A DNA stretch of 64,000 nucleotides from Orientia tsutsugamushi str. Boryong (GTDB lineage Bacteria > Pseudomonadota > Alphaproteobacteria > Rickettsiales > Rickettsiaceae), in contig NC_009488.1 of the NCBI RefSeq assembly GCF_000063545.1, forward strand, positions 992,001 to 1,056,000, read 5' to 3'. The notes under the pieces were generated by a model. It had not been told where the DNA came from. It searched no databases and worked only from the letters and a program-made list of their open reading frames with translations. Positions within the stretch are counted from its first letter, which is position 1, and each line of letters begins with the position of its first letter. Shown here one piece after another: positions 20,521 to 29,503 of this stretch. The translations under genes and the position numbers were made by a program.

Positions 20521-21960
20521 TTAAACATTCAGTTTTTGTTTGCAATTACTAGGCCCAACCCATCCACCTAACTCTCCAAGAGAGTAATGCATTATCATCA
20601 TTACAACAAAATTTGCTATAGTTGCTGGTATAAGATCACCTATTGGAATTGCTGTATTAAAATATGTATTCCAAATAAATGAAGTTGAAATTCCAGCAAT
20701 CATTCCAGCTAATATTACTCTAGTAGTAGTTCTAAAACCTAGAATTGTAAATAATAATGGTATTCCTACCGTTGGAATATAAAAACTAGCTCCAAATAAC
20801 AATATATCTAACAAATTTCTTTGTAATAGTGCTACATATAATCCTACTACTCCGATAACTATAGCAAATATTCTAACTGCTGTAAGTTCTAATTTAATAT
20901 TGTTTTGAAATAAACCTAAAGGTTTACATAAGTCGTTAACAAAGATAACAGAAGCAGAATTAATATACGAATCAGCTGTTGACATAATCATTGCAGATAT
21001 TCCAATTACTACTAATCCCTTAAATCCAGCGTAAGAATAGCTATCTATTATATATGGTATTAAATTGCTAGCTTCTATATTCTGGTTCGATGACAGAAGC
21101 GTTAATCCTATACATCCCGCAAAAAAACAAAACAATAAATATATAACAGTCATAATTTTAAAAGCATTAGCTGCCTGTTCTGTATTACGAGCTATTAAAA
21201 CTCTGTGAAATGAAGCTGGTAGAAAGCAAGGAATTACATCATAGAAAAATACTCCATAATATTTTAGTGTATTACTATTATGGTAGTCTAGTAATATTTT
21301 AGGATTAAACATATGATTCGTAGTTAAGGTATTCACTATAGAATCCCAACTACCAAACATTCCCCAAATTAGCATTGCCAAAGTTGGAATAAACACTCCA
21401 AAAGCCAAAGCTTGAAAAATATCAGTAAATACTACAGCCCTAACCCCACCAAATGCTGAATATATAATTACTACTGCACTACTAAGCAAAGTAGCATAAA
21501 CACTGTCTAGTCCTAAAAAATGATTAAATACTGCAGAAAAGACTTTGATTTGCATAGCAATCATTGTTGATGATATAATAATGGAACAAATAGCTACAAT
21601 AGTTCTAATATGCTTACCATAAAGATCACCCATTACTTCTGCAACTGATAACTTACCAAAAAACTCCTGCATTCTTGGAGTTAAGATATAAGCAAAAATA
21701 AGTAAACATAATGTTTGCCCTATAATAGACAATAATGAAAGTATTCCAACTGAATATATTTGGTACACTCTGAAACTAAAAGTACTACCACCAATCCAGG
21801 TAGCTATAAGAGTTGCAGTAAGCGTTGCTGTACTAAAATTTCTTCCACCAAGAGCATAATCTTTAGTAGATTTTACTTCTTTTCCATACCATAATCCTAT
21901 AGCTAGATTAGATATTAAGAACAATCCAACTAAAATTATGTCTATATTTAACGCTAGCAT
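20521..21960 (-). CDS. Sodium/solute symporter (SSS family)
   Basis: About 13 hydrophobic segments span the protein. After the first helix comes WYGKEVKSTKDYALGGRNFS, the standard loop of the SSS (PutP/PanF) family, followed by the sodium-site helix ATWIGGSTF. YSAFGGVRAVVFTDIFQ near residue 190 and the GISAMIMSTADSYINSAS helix near 330 are family hallmarks. The substrate cannot be read from the sequence. An in-frame start lies at 21993. The ATG at 21960 is preceded at suitable distance by GAGGAAG, so it is preferred. It is an inner-membrane importer, plausible in an obligate intracellular host. Confidence 0.88.
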   Translation of the reverse strand: MLALNIDIILVGLFLISNLAIGLWYGKEVKSTKDYALGGRNFSTATLTATLIATWIGGSTFSFRVYQIYSVGILSLLSIIGQTLCLLIFAYILTPRMQEFFGKLSVAEVMGDLYGKHIRTIVAICSIIISSTMIAMQIKVFSAVFNHFLGLDSVYATLLSSAVVIIYSAFGGVRAVVFTDIFQALAFGVFIPTLAMLIWGMFGSWDSIVNTLTTNHMFNPKILLDYHNSNTLKYYGVFFYDVIPCFLPASFHRVLIARNTEQAANAFKIMTVIYLLFCFFAGCIGLTLLSSNQNIEASNLIPYIIDSYSYAGFKGLVVIGISAMIMSTADSYINSASVIFVNDLCKPLGLFQNNIKLELTAVRIFAIVIGVVGLYVALLQRNLLDILLFGASFYIPTVGIPLLFTILGFRTTTRVILAGMIAGISTSFIWNTYFNTAIPIGDLIPATIANFVVMMIMHYSLGELGGWVGPSNCKQKLNV

Positions 21961-22118
21961 TTTAAACTTCCTCATTTTATATTGTAATTGCAATAATATA
22001 ATACACTTGCTTTATATCTTTCTCTATTTAAACTATAAACACCTTAAAAATAAAATAATTATAGCGGTACTATATTTTTAGTTATTGTCAATATCGTATT
22101 TTTACAAAAATTTTATAT

Positions 22119-22290
22119 ATGACAATAATATCTTGAAGATAATTGCGACAACATAACGAAAAGTTATGTACTAATATTTGACAAATTGAGCGCTAATTTT
22201 CAATTTAGAAATTAGATTCATAATTGATGAACTTAGTATACGTTATAATTTGATAATGATGGTTTAAAATATTTTTATTGTTACATAATT
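22119..22290. repeat. Diverged intergenic repeat A, copy 2
   Basis: This is the second copy of the block described at 7408-7575, in the same orientation. It is followed directly by repeat B (22320-22440). Confidence 0.5.
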
Positions 22291-22319
22291 ATAACAAAAT
22301 TATTTGTTATTAACATGCA

Positions 22320-22440
22320 TTCTGCAGAACATCAAAAAATTATTTCAAAGCAAAAAACAAACCAGGATCAAAATTATAGTAATCTTAACACAATTAAGTT
22401 TTATCAGGTTTTAGAGTATAATTGCATTATATTTTTTTTT
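22320..22440. repeat. Intergenic repeat B, copy 1
   Basis: The block matches 53462-53580. Shared stretches include AAAGCAAAAAACAAA, CAGxATCAAAATT, AGTAATC-TAA-ACAAT and TTTAATTGCATTAT-like text. Both copies end shortly before an IS5 element (22622 and 53586). There is no open frame. Confidence 0.6.
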
Positions 22441-22639
22441 GTCATATTTTCTTGCAGAGTTATTGCTTTTTGATATTCTACTCTAGCACAGTTTAAAGTA
22501 AAGTATGTTATACCTTATCTTTGCTTCATATCAAAACTTCAGTGCAAGAATACATTTACAGATTTTAAACTTTCGTTGTTCTTTTTAAATCCATACTTGT
22601 AAAAAATAACAGAAAGCAATAGACCTCTTTCGAAACTGG

Positions 22640-23014
22640 TTAAGGTAGTTCAAAATTATAAATGCCAGAGATCAAATTAAATCTAAGACCGAATCTTTTA
22701 CGTCTATTTCGATATTTGTCAGCAATAATTTTGAACCGTTTTAGCATAGCAATAACGTTTTCATTGACAACTCTTTTTCCTGCTAACCTACGATTATTCT
22801 TTTTATCATTTTTAGTTAAAGGATTTTTCTTGCTTTTTTTCTTTGGTAATGCAGAATTATTGTGAATTTTTTGTATACCTTGATATCCTGTATCAGTAAT
22901 CGCTTTAATCTTAGGATGGATAAGAATTTTGGATTCCTTAAATAATCTAAAGTCATGTTTTTTACCGTTAGAAAAATCTGTACATATTACTTGGTATGTT
23001 TTCTTGTCTACCAC
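22640..23014 (-). CDS. IS5-family transposase, second frame (copy B)
   Basis: This is the C-terminal part of the DDE domain (ICTDFSNGKKHDFRLFKES, then KAITDTGYQGI with the second Asp, and a Glu in GKRVVNENVIAMLKRF). The apparent start is a GTG within continuous frame. The frame is open further upstream (GKKKRHTLKTQI), which supports expression by -1 frameshifting rather than by separate initiation. Confidence 0.85.
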   Translation of the reverse strand: MVDKKTYQVICTDFSNGKKHDFRLFKESKILIHPKIKAITDTGYQGIQKIHNNSALPKKKSKKNPLTKNDKKNNRRLAGKRVVNENVIAMLKRFKIIADKYRNRRKRFGLRFNLISGIYNFELP

Positions 23015-23025
23015 TATTTGAGTCT

Positions 23026-23463
23026 TTAGTGTATGCCTTTTCTTCTTTCCTGAATAATAGAATTTTTGTTTTTTTTGGGTCTTTCTATTGGACTCTCAGT
23101 AGCATCAATCAAGACTACTTCATAATTCATATCGCTATTCATTAGAGCTTTACGACCTGGAAGAGCAAAGTTTGGGTGTTTAACTAAGGTGTCTTCTACC
23201 CATTTTACAGCTTTATATGCTGAACTTTCACTAATCCCATAGTTCTGACCTATATGAAAATAAGTACGGTATTCTCTAAGGTATTCTAAGGCCATCAATA
23301 ACTGTTCCTCCAAATTGAGCTTATTTTTACGCCCTCCTTTTGATTTCTTAACACCATCAGCTTTCCTCAAAATATCCACCATCTTTGAGAATGTTCCCTT
23401 CCTTACTCCTGTTAATCGACGAAATTTTTCATCCTTTAACTCTTTAATCTGATCTAATTTCAT
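23026..23463 (-). CDS. IS5-family transposase, first frame (copy B)
   Basis: A 145-residue product with the helix-turn-helix region HIGQNYGISESSAYKAVKWV and the first DDE residue in LIDATESPIE. Near its end the message reads CCC-AAA-AAA-AAC, containing the heptamer A-AAA-AAC in phase. A -1 slip there would continue as YYSGKKKRHTLKTQIVVDKK into the second frame, giving the standard IS5 (IS1031/IS427-like) transposase of about 270 residues. Without the slip it ends at RRKGIH. Confidence 0.88.
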   Translation of the reverse strand: MKLDQIKELKDEKFRRLTGVRKGTFSKMVDILRKADGVKKSKGGRKNKLNLEEQLLMALEYLREYRTYFHIGQNYGISESSAYKAVKWVEDTLVKHPNFALPGRKALMNSDMNYEVVLIDATESPIERPKKNKNSIIQERRKGIH

Positions 23464-23689
23464 TATTACTTCAAATCAGATTTTTATAACACCATTTTAC
23501 ATCATTGTATAGTTTCGAAAGAAGTCTAATATAAAAATTGATTCACATATTATAGTGAATTATGTTATAACATGTACAATGTATACTTTAAGTAGTATAT
23601 AGTTTTTTAGAGATATGAAGTGTGAATGGTAAACTGTAATAGATTACAAGAATCACTATATCTAACTCATATAAATATAAATACTAAAT

Positions 23690-24520
23690 ATGAAATACTT
23701 ACACAGAAATTTCTATATATTAGCTGCAATCTGTTTAATAGCTGTATATCATGTATTTAGCAAGTCTGACAATTTAGTAGAACGTAATATAAGTTCTACT
23801 AATGATATTAATCAGCATGATAACTCTCAACAAATAGGCAATAATAATGTCCAACTTGCTACTACTTCTGAAGATCAAGACAACAATATTAATGAAGATA
23901 ATAATATTTCTACTAATAATTCGAAAGAAACCATTAATTCAGTATTAAAAATCAATAAGTATGATATTGTACTAGGAAATAAAGACTCTAATATTAAGAT
24001 TTTTGAATATTTTTCATATGCTTGTTATCATTGTGCTCGCTACCATGAAAAGATTTTTCCTACAATTAAGCATAAATTTATAGATACCAATAAAATAGCT
24101 TACATTACACGTGAGTTTATAACTTCAAAACAAGATTTAGATGGAGCAATGCTATCTAGATGTGGTGGGACATTAATGTGGAATAAGTTTCATACTACAT
24201 TATTAGAGCAGCAAGATAAATGGGTGTTTAACAAAAATTACATGAATTGGCTGAAGGATATAGGAAAAATTGGAGGTATTACCGCAGATCAGTTTCTTAA
24301 TTGTTTTAAAGATGAAATATTAGCTCAGCAGCTAATGCTTAATACTGTAAATATTAGTAAGTTTGAAATATTTGATGGAACTCCATGTATTATTGCTGTT
24401 ATTAATGATGAACATATAATTAGAATAGAAAACGTTATTACAGAAATTTCAGACATAGTTGAAAAAGCAGCTAATTCTAAAGATAAGAAAAATGATATTA
24501 CAGAAGCTCAAGAAAAGTAA
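23690..24520 (+). CDS. DsbA-family thiol oxidoreductase
   Basis: This 276-residue protein has an N-terminal membrane anchor or uncleaved signal (FYILAAICLIAVYHVF) and a low-complexity Asn/Asp/Ser-rich linker to about residue 82. A thioredoxin-fold DsbA domain follows. It has the active site YACYHCARYHEKIFP (CxxC = CYHC) near residue 107, a helical insertion, and the cis-Pro loop FDGTPCI near 225. The protein probably forms or shuffles disulfides in periplasmic proteins. The C-terminal tail is charged (KDKKNDITEAQEK). It stands alone between mobile elements. The Cys in the cis-Pro loop (TPC) is unusual. Confidence 0.85.
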   Translation: MKYLHRNFYILAAICLIAVYHVFSKSDNLVERNISSTNDINQHDNSQQIGNNNVQLATTSEDQDNNINEDNNISTNNSKETINSVLKINKYDIVLGNKDSNIKIFEYFSYACYHCARYHEKIFPTIKHKFIDTNKIAYITREFITSKQDLDGAMLSRCGGTLMWNKFHTTLLEQQDKWVFNKNYMNWLKDIGKIGGITADQFLNCFKDEILAQQLMLNTVNISKFEIFDGTPCIIAVINDEHIIRIENVITEISDIVEKAANSKDKKNDITEAQEK

Positions 24521-24634
24521 AAATATGCTCGTATTTACTCATTAGCATTTGGTTTTTTAGAAAATAATAGTTTAAAAATATAGTAGTAAATAGAAAGATA
24601 GTTTTTTTAATATTTATATAGCTAAACACTATAA

Positions 24635-24983
24635 ACGCCAATTTAGGATAAGAGAAAATATGAAAGGTAGTGAATAAAAGATATACAAGAGATAATGTAT
24701 AATTATATATTATCTGTAGTGTCAATTAATAACAGTTTATTTATTGCTCATATTTCTACAAATATTCTTTCATAATACTATACTTAATAACCTGAACATT
24801 GACCATTGTAACACTTGTATATTATATATTTCTAATTGTTTCTTATCCTAAATTTGTATTTACAGACATGTGATTAATAAATAAACTGTTATTAATTGAA
24901 ACTATATTTAAAGATATTACATAATATCTCTTATATACCTTTTTATTATGCCTTTCATACTTTTTCTTATCCTAAATTGGCGT
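24635..24983. mobile_element. MITE with IS982-type ends, copy 1
   Basis: A 349-bp non-coding element with ends ACGCCAATTTAGGATAAG and its inverse, flanked by the 5-bp direct repeat TATAA (24630-24634 and 24984-24988). The ends equal the terminal repeats of the IS982-type copies at 26250 and 49791. Inside are long inverted arms (TTAATAACAGTTTATTTATTG against AATAAATAAACTGTTATTAA) around a ~130-bp core. It lies just upstream of the IS630-type gene at 25030. Confidence 0.85.
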
Positions 24984-25029
24984 TATAAAACAGTTATAAT
25001 AAGTAAGATGTAATGAAAAAATAATTAGT

Positions 25030-25725
25030 ATGACATATTCTATAGATTTTCGGAAAAAAGTGCTGAACATAAAGGAAAGAGAGAAAATTAGTTTTGAAAA
25101 AGTATCAAAACGTTTTTGGATAGGAAAAAATACAGTATTTGTATGGAGTAAAAACATATTGCCGTTAAAAAACAGAAACAGAGCTCCAACAAAAATCTCT
25201 ATTGATAAACTAAAAGAAGATGTATCACAATATAGTGATGCATATCAATATGAAAGGGCTGAACGGCTAGGAGTAAGTAAGTCAGGTATACAAAAAGCAT
25301 TAAAGAGATTAAATATTACATATAAAAAAAGCTATAAAACATTCGAAGGAAAAAAAGAAGAAAGATTAAAATTTCAGAATAAGATAAAAAGGTACAAAAA
25401 CATAGGAAAAGTTGTCATCTTTACAGATGAGAGCAGTTTTGTTCCTAGTGCACTTCTAGAACTTACGTATATGCAGCAAGATACATGAGATGTTTACTGG
25501 TGTTCATAATTTGCATCTATCAAATAGAACTAATGTTATAGGAGCATTAGTAGATAAATTTCTGCTAACCGTATCAGTTTTTGACTGTAATGTTAATACT
25601 ACTATTTTTAACTGTGTGATAGAACAGTATTTAATTCATAAAATTACCGAATAATTCTGTAGTTGTGATAGATAATGCAAATTTTCATAAACGTCCTCAT
25701 TTAAAAACTATGATAGAATAATAAT
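25030..25725 (+). pseudogene. IS630-type transposase (second IS630 subtype), frameshifted
   Basis: The first 152 codons are open (MTYSIDFRKKVLNIKEREKI, helix-turn-helix region, then VVIFTDESSF with a catalytic Asp). The frame then breaks near 25450. The rest continues in other frames (YAARYMRCFTGVHNLHLSNR, then VVVIDNANFHKRPHLKTMIE with the second Asp). The C-terminal catalytic Glu region is absent. It differs from the IS630-type transposase at 60149. A shorter relic of the same gene is at 4808-5021. Confidence 0.75.
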
Positions 25726-25838
25726 TTTTAAAATCCTTGCATGGAGACAAATAAAAATATATCAGTATTGTTAATAACTTAGCTAAGGATAACTTTCTAT
25801 CTTTGTTTCTTGGGTTACTACTTAGTATTAATTTTTTT

Positions 25839-26008
25839 CTACTCTTGATGTATCTTGCAAAAATTATCTATTAAATAGTATACTGTTATGATACATTTTT
25901 TCATGCTGGGTTATTTCTTGTTTATTTAAATTTTCTTTGTAACTTAACATTATCTTTTTGTATATCTTTTATTCTATGACTTTCATACTTTACCTTATCC
26001 TATTCTGG
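25839..26008 (-). repeat. IS982-type 5'-end fragment
   Basis: The reverse complement matches the first ~170 bp of the IS982-type element: terminal repeat, leader with ACCCAGCATGAAAAAATGTA, and the first codons of the transposase. It ends in VYYLIDNFCKIHQE-like codons and carries nothing further. Confidence 0.7.
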
Positions 26009-26249
26009 AGTTTTAAGCAATGTTTACCTAAATGAAGTAGATAACATGTCAGAAAGAGCAAAGTATGTGAGTAAGCCAAGTAATTGGACTACACAGAGTA
26101 TGTTAAATGGTCGATAATCTGATCGTACTAATTGATTGCTATAGAAAATAGAAGTGCTTAGAGAAAGTAATCAATATAAGGCAAGGCAAGAATTATTGAA
26201 AATAAAGATTTAACTAAACGAATAGAAGGCAAAAACAGTAGATTTAAAA
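26009..26249. other. 240-bp stretch between two IS982-type ends
   Basis: The segment is bounded on both sides by IS982-type termini facing outward (TCTGGAGTTTTAA and TTTAAAACTCCAGA are mirror images). Inside, the short frame MSERAKYVSKPSNWTTQSML is cut by stops. It may be a captured gene fragment. I cannot assign it. Confidence 0.35.
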
Positions 26250-26821
26250 CTCCAGATTAGGATAAGTTGGAATATGAAATGTAGAGAATAAGAGGTATAC
26301 AAAGAGAGAATGTTGAGTTATAAAAAAAATTTAAATAAACAAGGAATAACCCAACATGAAAAAATGTATTATAACAGTATACTATTTAATAGACAATTTT
26401 TACAAGATATATCAAGAGTGGGAGAGAAAGAGATTAATACCAAGTAGTAATCAAAGGAACAGAGATGGAAAGTTGTCCTTAGCTGAGTTATTAACAATAA
26501 CGATATATTTTTATTTGTCTTCATGCAAGGATTTTAAAAATTATTATCTATATTACTTGCGTTATAAGTATAAAGAATACTTTTGTTTACCAAGTTATAG
26601 TAGAATAATACAACTGTGGCCTAGAATGTTGCTACCGCTAGCTGTATTAATGCCTTATCTGAAAGGAGAAGAGACTGGTATATATTACATCGATTCTACA
26701 AAGTTAGCAATTTGTCATAACAAACGCATTTCCAGTAATAGAGTTTTCAACAGAATTTCTAAAATTGGTAAGAGTAGTTATGGCTGGTTCTTAGGCTTTA
26801 AGCTACATATTATAATCAATA

Positions 26822-27727
26822 GACCTCTTTCGAAACTGGTTAAGGTAGTTCAAAATTATAAATGACAGAGATCAAATTAAATCTAAGACCGAATTCTTTT
26901 ACGTCTATTTCGATATTTGTCAGCAATAATTTTGAACCGTTTTAGCATACCAATAACATTTTCATTGACAACTCTTTCTCCTGCTAACCTACGATTATTC
27001 TTTTTATCATTTTTAGTTAAAGGATTTTTCTTGCTTTTTTTCTTTGGTAATGCAGAATTATTGTGAATTTTTTGTATACTTTGATATCCTGTATCAGTAA
27101 TCGCTTTAACCTTAGGATGGATAAGAATTTTGGATTCATTAAATAATCTAAAGTCATGTTTTTTACCGTTAGAAAAATCTGTGCATATTACTTGGTGCGT
27201 TTTCTTGTCTACCACTATTTGAGTTTTTAGTGTATGCCTTTTCTTCTTTTTTTGAATAATAGAATTTTTGTTTTTTTGAGTCTTTCTATAGGACTCTCAG
27301 TAGCATCAATCAAGACTACTTCATAATTCATATCACTCTTCATTAGAGTTTTACGACTTGAAAGAGCAAAGTTTTGGTGTTTAACTAAGGTGTTTTCTAC
27401 CCATTTAACAGCTTTATATGCTGAACTTTCACTAATCCCATAGTTCTGACCTATATGAAAATAAGTACGGTATTCTCTAAGGTATTCTAAGGCCATCAAT
27501 AACTGTTCCTCCAAATTGAGCTTATTTTTACGCCCTCCTTTTGATTTCTTAACACCATCAGCTTTCCTCAAAATATCCACCATCTTTGAGAATGTTCCCT
27601 TCCTTACTACTGTTAATCGACGAAATTTTTCATCCTTTAACTCTTTAATCTGATCTAATTTCATTATTACTTCAAATCAGATTTTTATAACACCATTTTA
27701 CATCATTGTATAGTTTCGAAAGAAGTC
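26822..27727 (-). mobile_element. IS5-family element, copy C (inside IS982)
   Basis: A 906-bp IS5 copy with both terminal repeats, flanked by TA on each side, inserted in the IS982 transposase. The first frame (27664-27227) has a changed A-run and an altered end (RLKKTKILLFKKRRKGIH). The second frame (27215-26883) is frameshifted near its end (RNRRKRIRS). It is therefore probably inactive. Confidence 0.88.
27227..27664 (-). CDS. IS5-family transposase, first frame (copy C, altered)
   Basis: 145 residues, with the same helix-turn-helix and LIDATES as copy B. One A is lost from the slippery run and compensated a few codons later, so the A-AAA-AAC heptamer is gone. The remaining open second frame spans 27215-26883 and ends early. 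Confidence 0.7.
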   Translation of the reverse strand: MKLDQIKELKDEKFRRLTVVRKGTFSKMVDILRKADGVKKSKGGRKNKLNLEEQLLMALEYLREYRTYFHIGQNYGISESSAYKAVKWVENTLVKHQNFALSSRKTLMKSDMNYEVVLIDATESPIERLKKTKILLFKKRRKGIH

Positions 27728-28159
27728 TAATAATAAAAGCGAAATAATATCAGTTAAAATTACTAAAGGCAATAAAAGCGATCTATCTATAGCTTTAGTT
27801 ATTTCTGAAGGCTTATCTGGTAAATTGTTTGGTGATAAAGCTTACATATCTAAAGAGTTATTTCATCAACTGTTGTCCAATGGTCTACGTTTATTTACTA
27901 ATCTTCGCAAAGATATGAAAACATATTTATTGGACATAGATGATAAGCGTTTATTAAATAAACGTTCCTTAATTGAGTCTGTTTTTAATGTACTAAAAAA
28001 ACATATGCATTTAGAGCATACTCGACATCGCTCTCCTATTAATTTCTTTGTTCATATAATTGCTTCTTATTCTATCTCCAAACTTAATCCCTATCTTATC
28101 TCCTCTTCTTTTTCTTCTCTCAACTTATCCTAAATTGGCGTTATTAATCTCTTTCTTTT

Positions 28160-28333
28160 CAACTCTTGATATATCTTGCAAAAATTATCTATTAAATAGT
28201 ATACTGTTATAATACATTTTTTCATGTTTGGTTATTCCTTTTTTATTTAAATTTTCTTTTTAACTTAACATTCTTTCTTTGTATACCTTTTATTCACTAC
28301 CTTTCATATTTTACCTTATCCTAAATTGGCGTT
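28160..28333 (-). repeat. IS982-type 5'-end fragment
   Basis: The reverse complement again matches the first ~175 bp of the IS982-type element, ending in the terminal repeat CTTATCCTAAATTGGCGT at 28316-28333. Only 18 bp separate it from the right end of the copy at 26250-28141, giving two elements tail to head. Confidence 0.7.
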
Positions 28334-28493
28334 ATTATACTCACCATAGGTCTGTTATGAATTTTAAAACTAATGTCCTTGCTTATATTTTTAAGCATAA
28401 CAAAATTTCTGTTTCTTTTCCAAGTTTAAATTATCTTTCTCTTTCTTTGCCTTACCTGCGCTTTCTCAATTATATTAAACTCGTGTATATTAA

Positions 28494-29420
28494 CTACAGC
28501 TTTTTTTGATGTTGAATATTAAACAGCATTAGTATTGGTGCTGAAACAAATATTGATGAGTAAGTTCCCACTATAATACCAATAAATACAAGAATACTGA
28601 AACTTTTAATAGCAGCTCCGCCAAATAATATTAGTGCTAAGTTTGCTAACAAAGTTGTAAATACAGTTAATATAGTTCTTGATAATGTTGCTCTAATACT
28701 GATATTGATTATGTCTTCAATAGGTTTACTAGAAATATTGTTTTTATTCATATTTTCCCTAATACGATCATATATAATAACTGAATCATTTACTGAATAA
28801 CCAATAACTGTCAGTAAAGCTGCTACACTACTTAAATCAAATTCAAGGCCACTAATACTCATAAATCCCATAGACAATATAGCATCATGCATAATTGCAA
28901 CTAATATACCTACACCAAATTGCCATTTAAAACGAATCCATACATATATAGCGATTCCAACAAGAGCTAGAGCTAAAGCTTTAATACTAGACTTAACTAA
29001 ATATCTACTTACCTGTGGTCCAATAAAACTAGTTTTTCTTAACGTAACTTTACAATTGAGTTGTGTTTCTAGAATGCTTTTTACTTTGTTAGTTATTAAG
29101 CCAATATTATTATTATCTTGAGATTTGTTTGCTATTTTAATTGAGAAAACATCTTCAGCTCCAAAATTATGTATAGATAATTTACCAAGATCTGCATTAT
29201 TTAAAGCTGATCGAATTGAGCTTAGTTGCTGTAGAGGAGATATTTTAACCTCTAAATTTATTCCACCAATAAAGCTAGTGCTAAGGTTAAGCTTAAAAAT
29301 TAATAGACTAGCTATACTAAATATAATTAGTAGAATTGAAACTACATAATTTAGCTTTCTTAGTCTAATAAAGTCAATGTTTATCTTACTAAGTATTAGT
29401 TCGAGTGATAAAGCAGGCAT
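28494..29420 (-). CDS. secF: Protein translocase subunit SecF
   Basis: About 308 residues with six membrane segments. The N-terminal helix (LNYVVSILLIIFSIASLLIF) is followed by the periplasmic domain with the family motif FIGGINLEVKI. Then comes the five-helix RND-type core: IAIYVWIRFKWQFGVGILVAIMHDA, VIGYSVNDSVIIYDRIREN (conserved), and SRTILTVFTTLLANLALILFGG. SecF works with SecD to pull exported proteins across the inner membrane. The ATG at 29420 has TTGGAG upstream. An in-frame TTG at 29456 is less likely. secD is not in the window. Confidence 0.94.
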   Translation of the reverse strand: MPALSLELILSKINIDFIRLRKLNYVVSILLIIFSIASLLIFKLNLSTSFIGGINLEVKISPLQQLSSIRSALNNADLGKLSIHNFGAEDVFSIKIANKSQDNNNIGLITNKVKSILETQLNCKVTLRKTSFIGPQVSRYLVKSSIKALALALVGIAIYVWIRFKWQFGVGILVAIMHDAILSMGFMSISGLEFDLSSVAALLTVIGYSVNDSVIIYDRIRENMNKNNISSKPIEDIINISIRATLSRTILTVFTTLLANLALILFGGAAIKSFSILVFIGIIVGTYSSIFVSAPILMLFNIQHQKKL

Positions 29421-29503
29421 TTTAACTCCAAAATATTTTATATTATCTATCCGCAATATTCTTTAACATATCAGTTAATATTAATTTAAGTCAACATTAT
29501 AGG

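Larger units (their letters stand above)
22622..23526 (-). mobile_element. IS5-family element, copy B (complete)
   Basis: A 905-bp element flanked by TA (22620-22621 and 23527-23528). The ends GACCTCTTTCGAAACTGGTT and (inverted) GACTTCTTTCGAAACTATAC are terminal inverted repeats. It holds two transposase frames (23463-23026 and 23014-22640) in the order and spacing of copy E. Both frames are intact, so this is one of two copies that could still be active. Confidence 0.92.
26356..28133 (+). pseudogene. IS982-family transposase split by IS5
   Basis: The N-terminal part (26356-26819) reads MKKCIITVYYLIDNFYKIYQ, followed by YYIDSTKLAICHNKRI with the first catalytic Asp and the GKSSYGWFLGFKLHIIIN motif. 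The C-terminal part (27730-28133) has KLFGDKAYISKELFHQLL with the second Asp, KRSLIESVFNVLKKHMHLEH with the Glu, and HTRHRSPINFFVHIIA. The motif set is that of IS982 transposases. The two parts join in frame across the target TA. A small deletion near the C terminus (HIIASYSISK against HIIASLVSYSISK in the copy at 44200) is also present. Confidence 0.85.
26250..28141 (+). mobile_element. IS982-family element interrupted by IS5 copy C
   Basis: The left end TCCAGATTAGGATAAG and the right end CTTATCCTAAATTGGCGT are terminal repeats. The transposase starts at 26356 and resumes at 27730 after an IS5 element inserted at a TA (26820-26821 and 27728-27729). Without IS5 the element would be close to 1 kb, normal for IS982. 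Confidence 0.85.

Noticed and set aside
24498-24725. A 75-codon minus-strand frame after the dsbA-like gene
   Set aside because: Most of it lies in the left arm of a MITE; a similar hydrophobic translation would occur in any copy.
28279-28509. A 76-codon plus-strand frame before secF
   Set aside because: It starts inside an IS982 end fragment and ends in the secF stop region; composition is random AT-rich.
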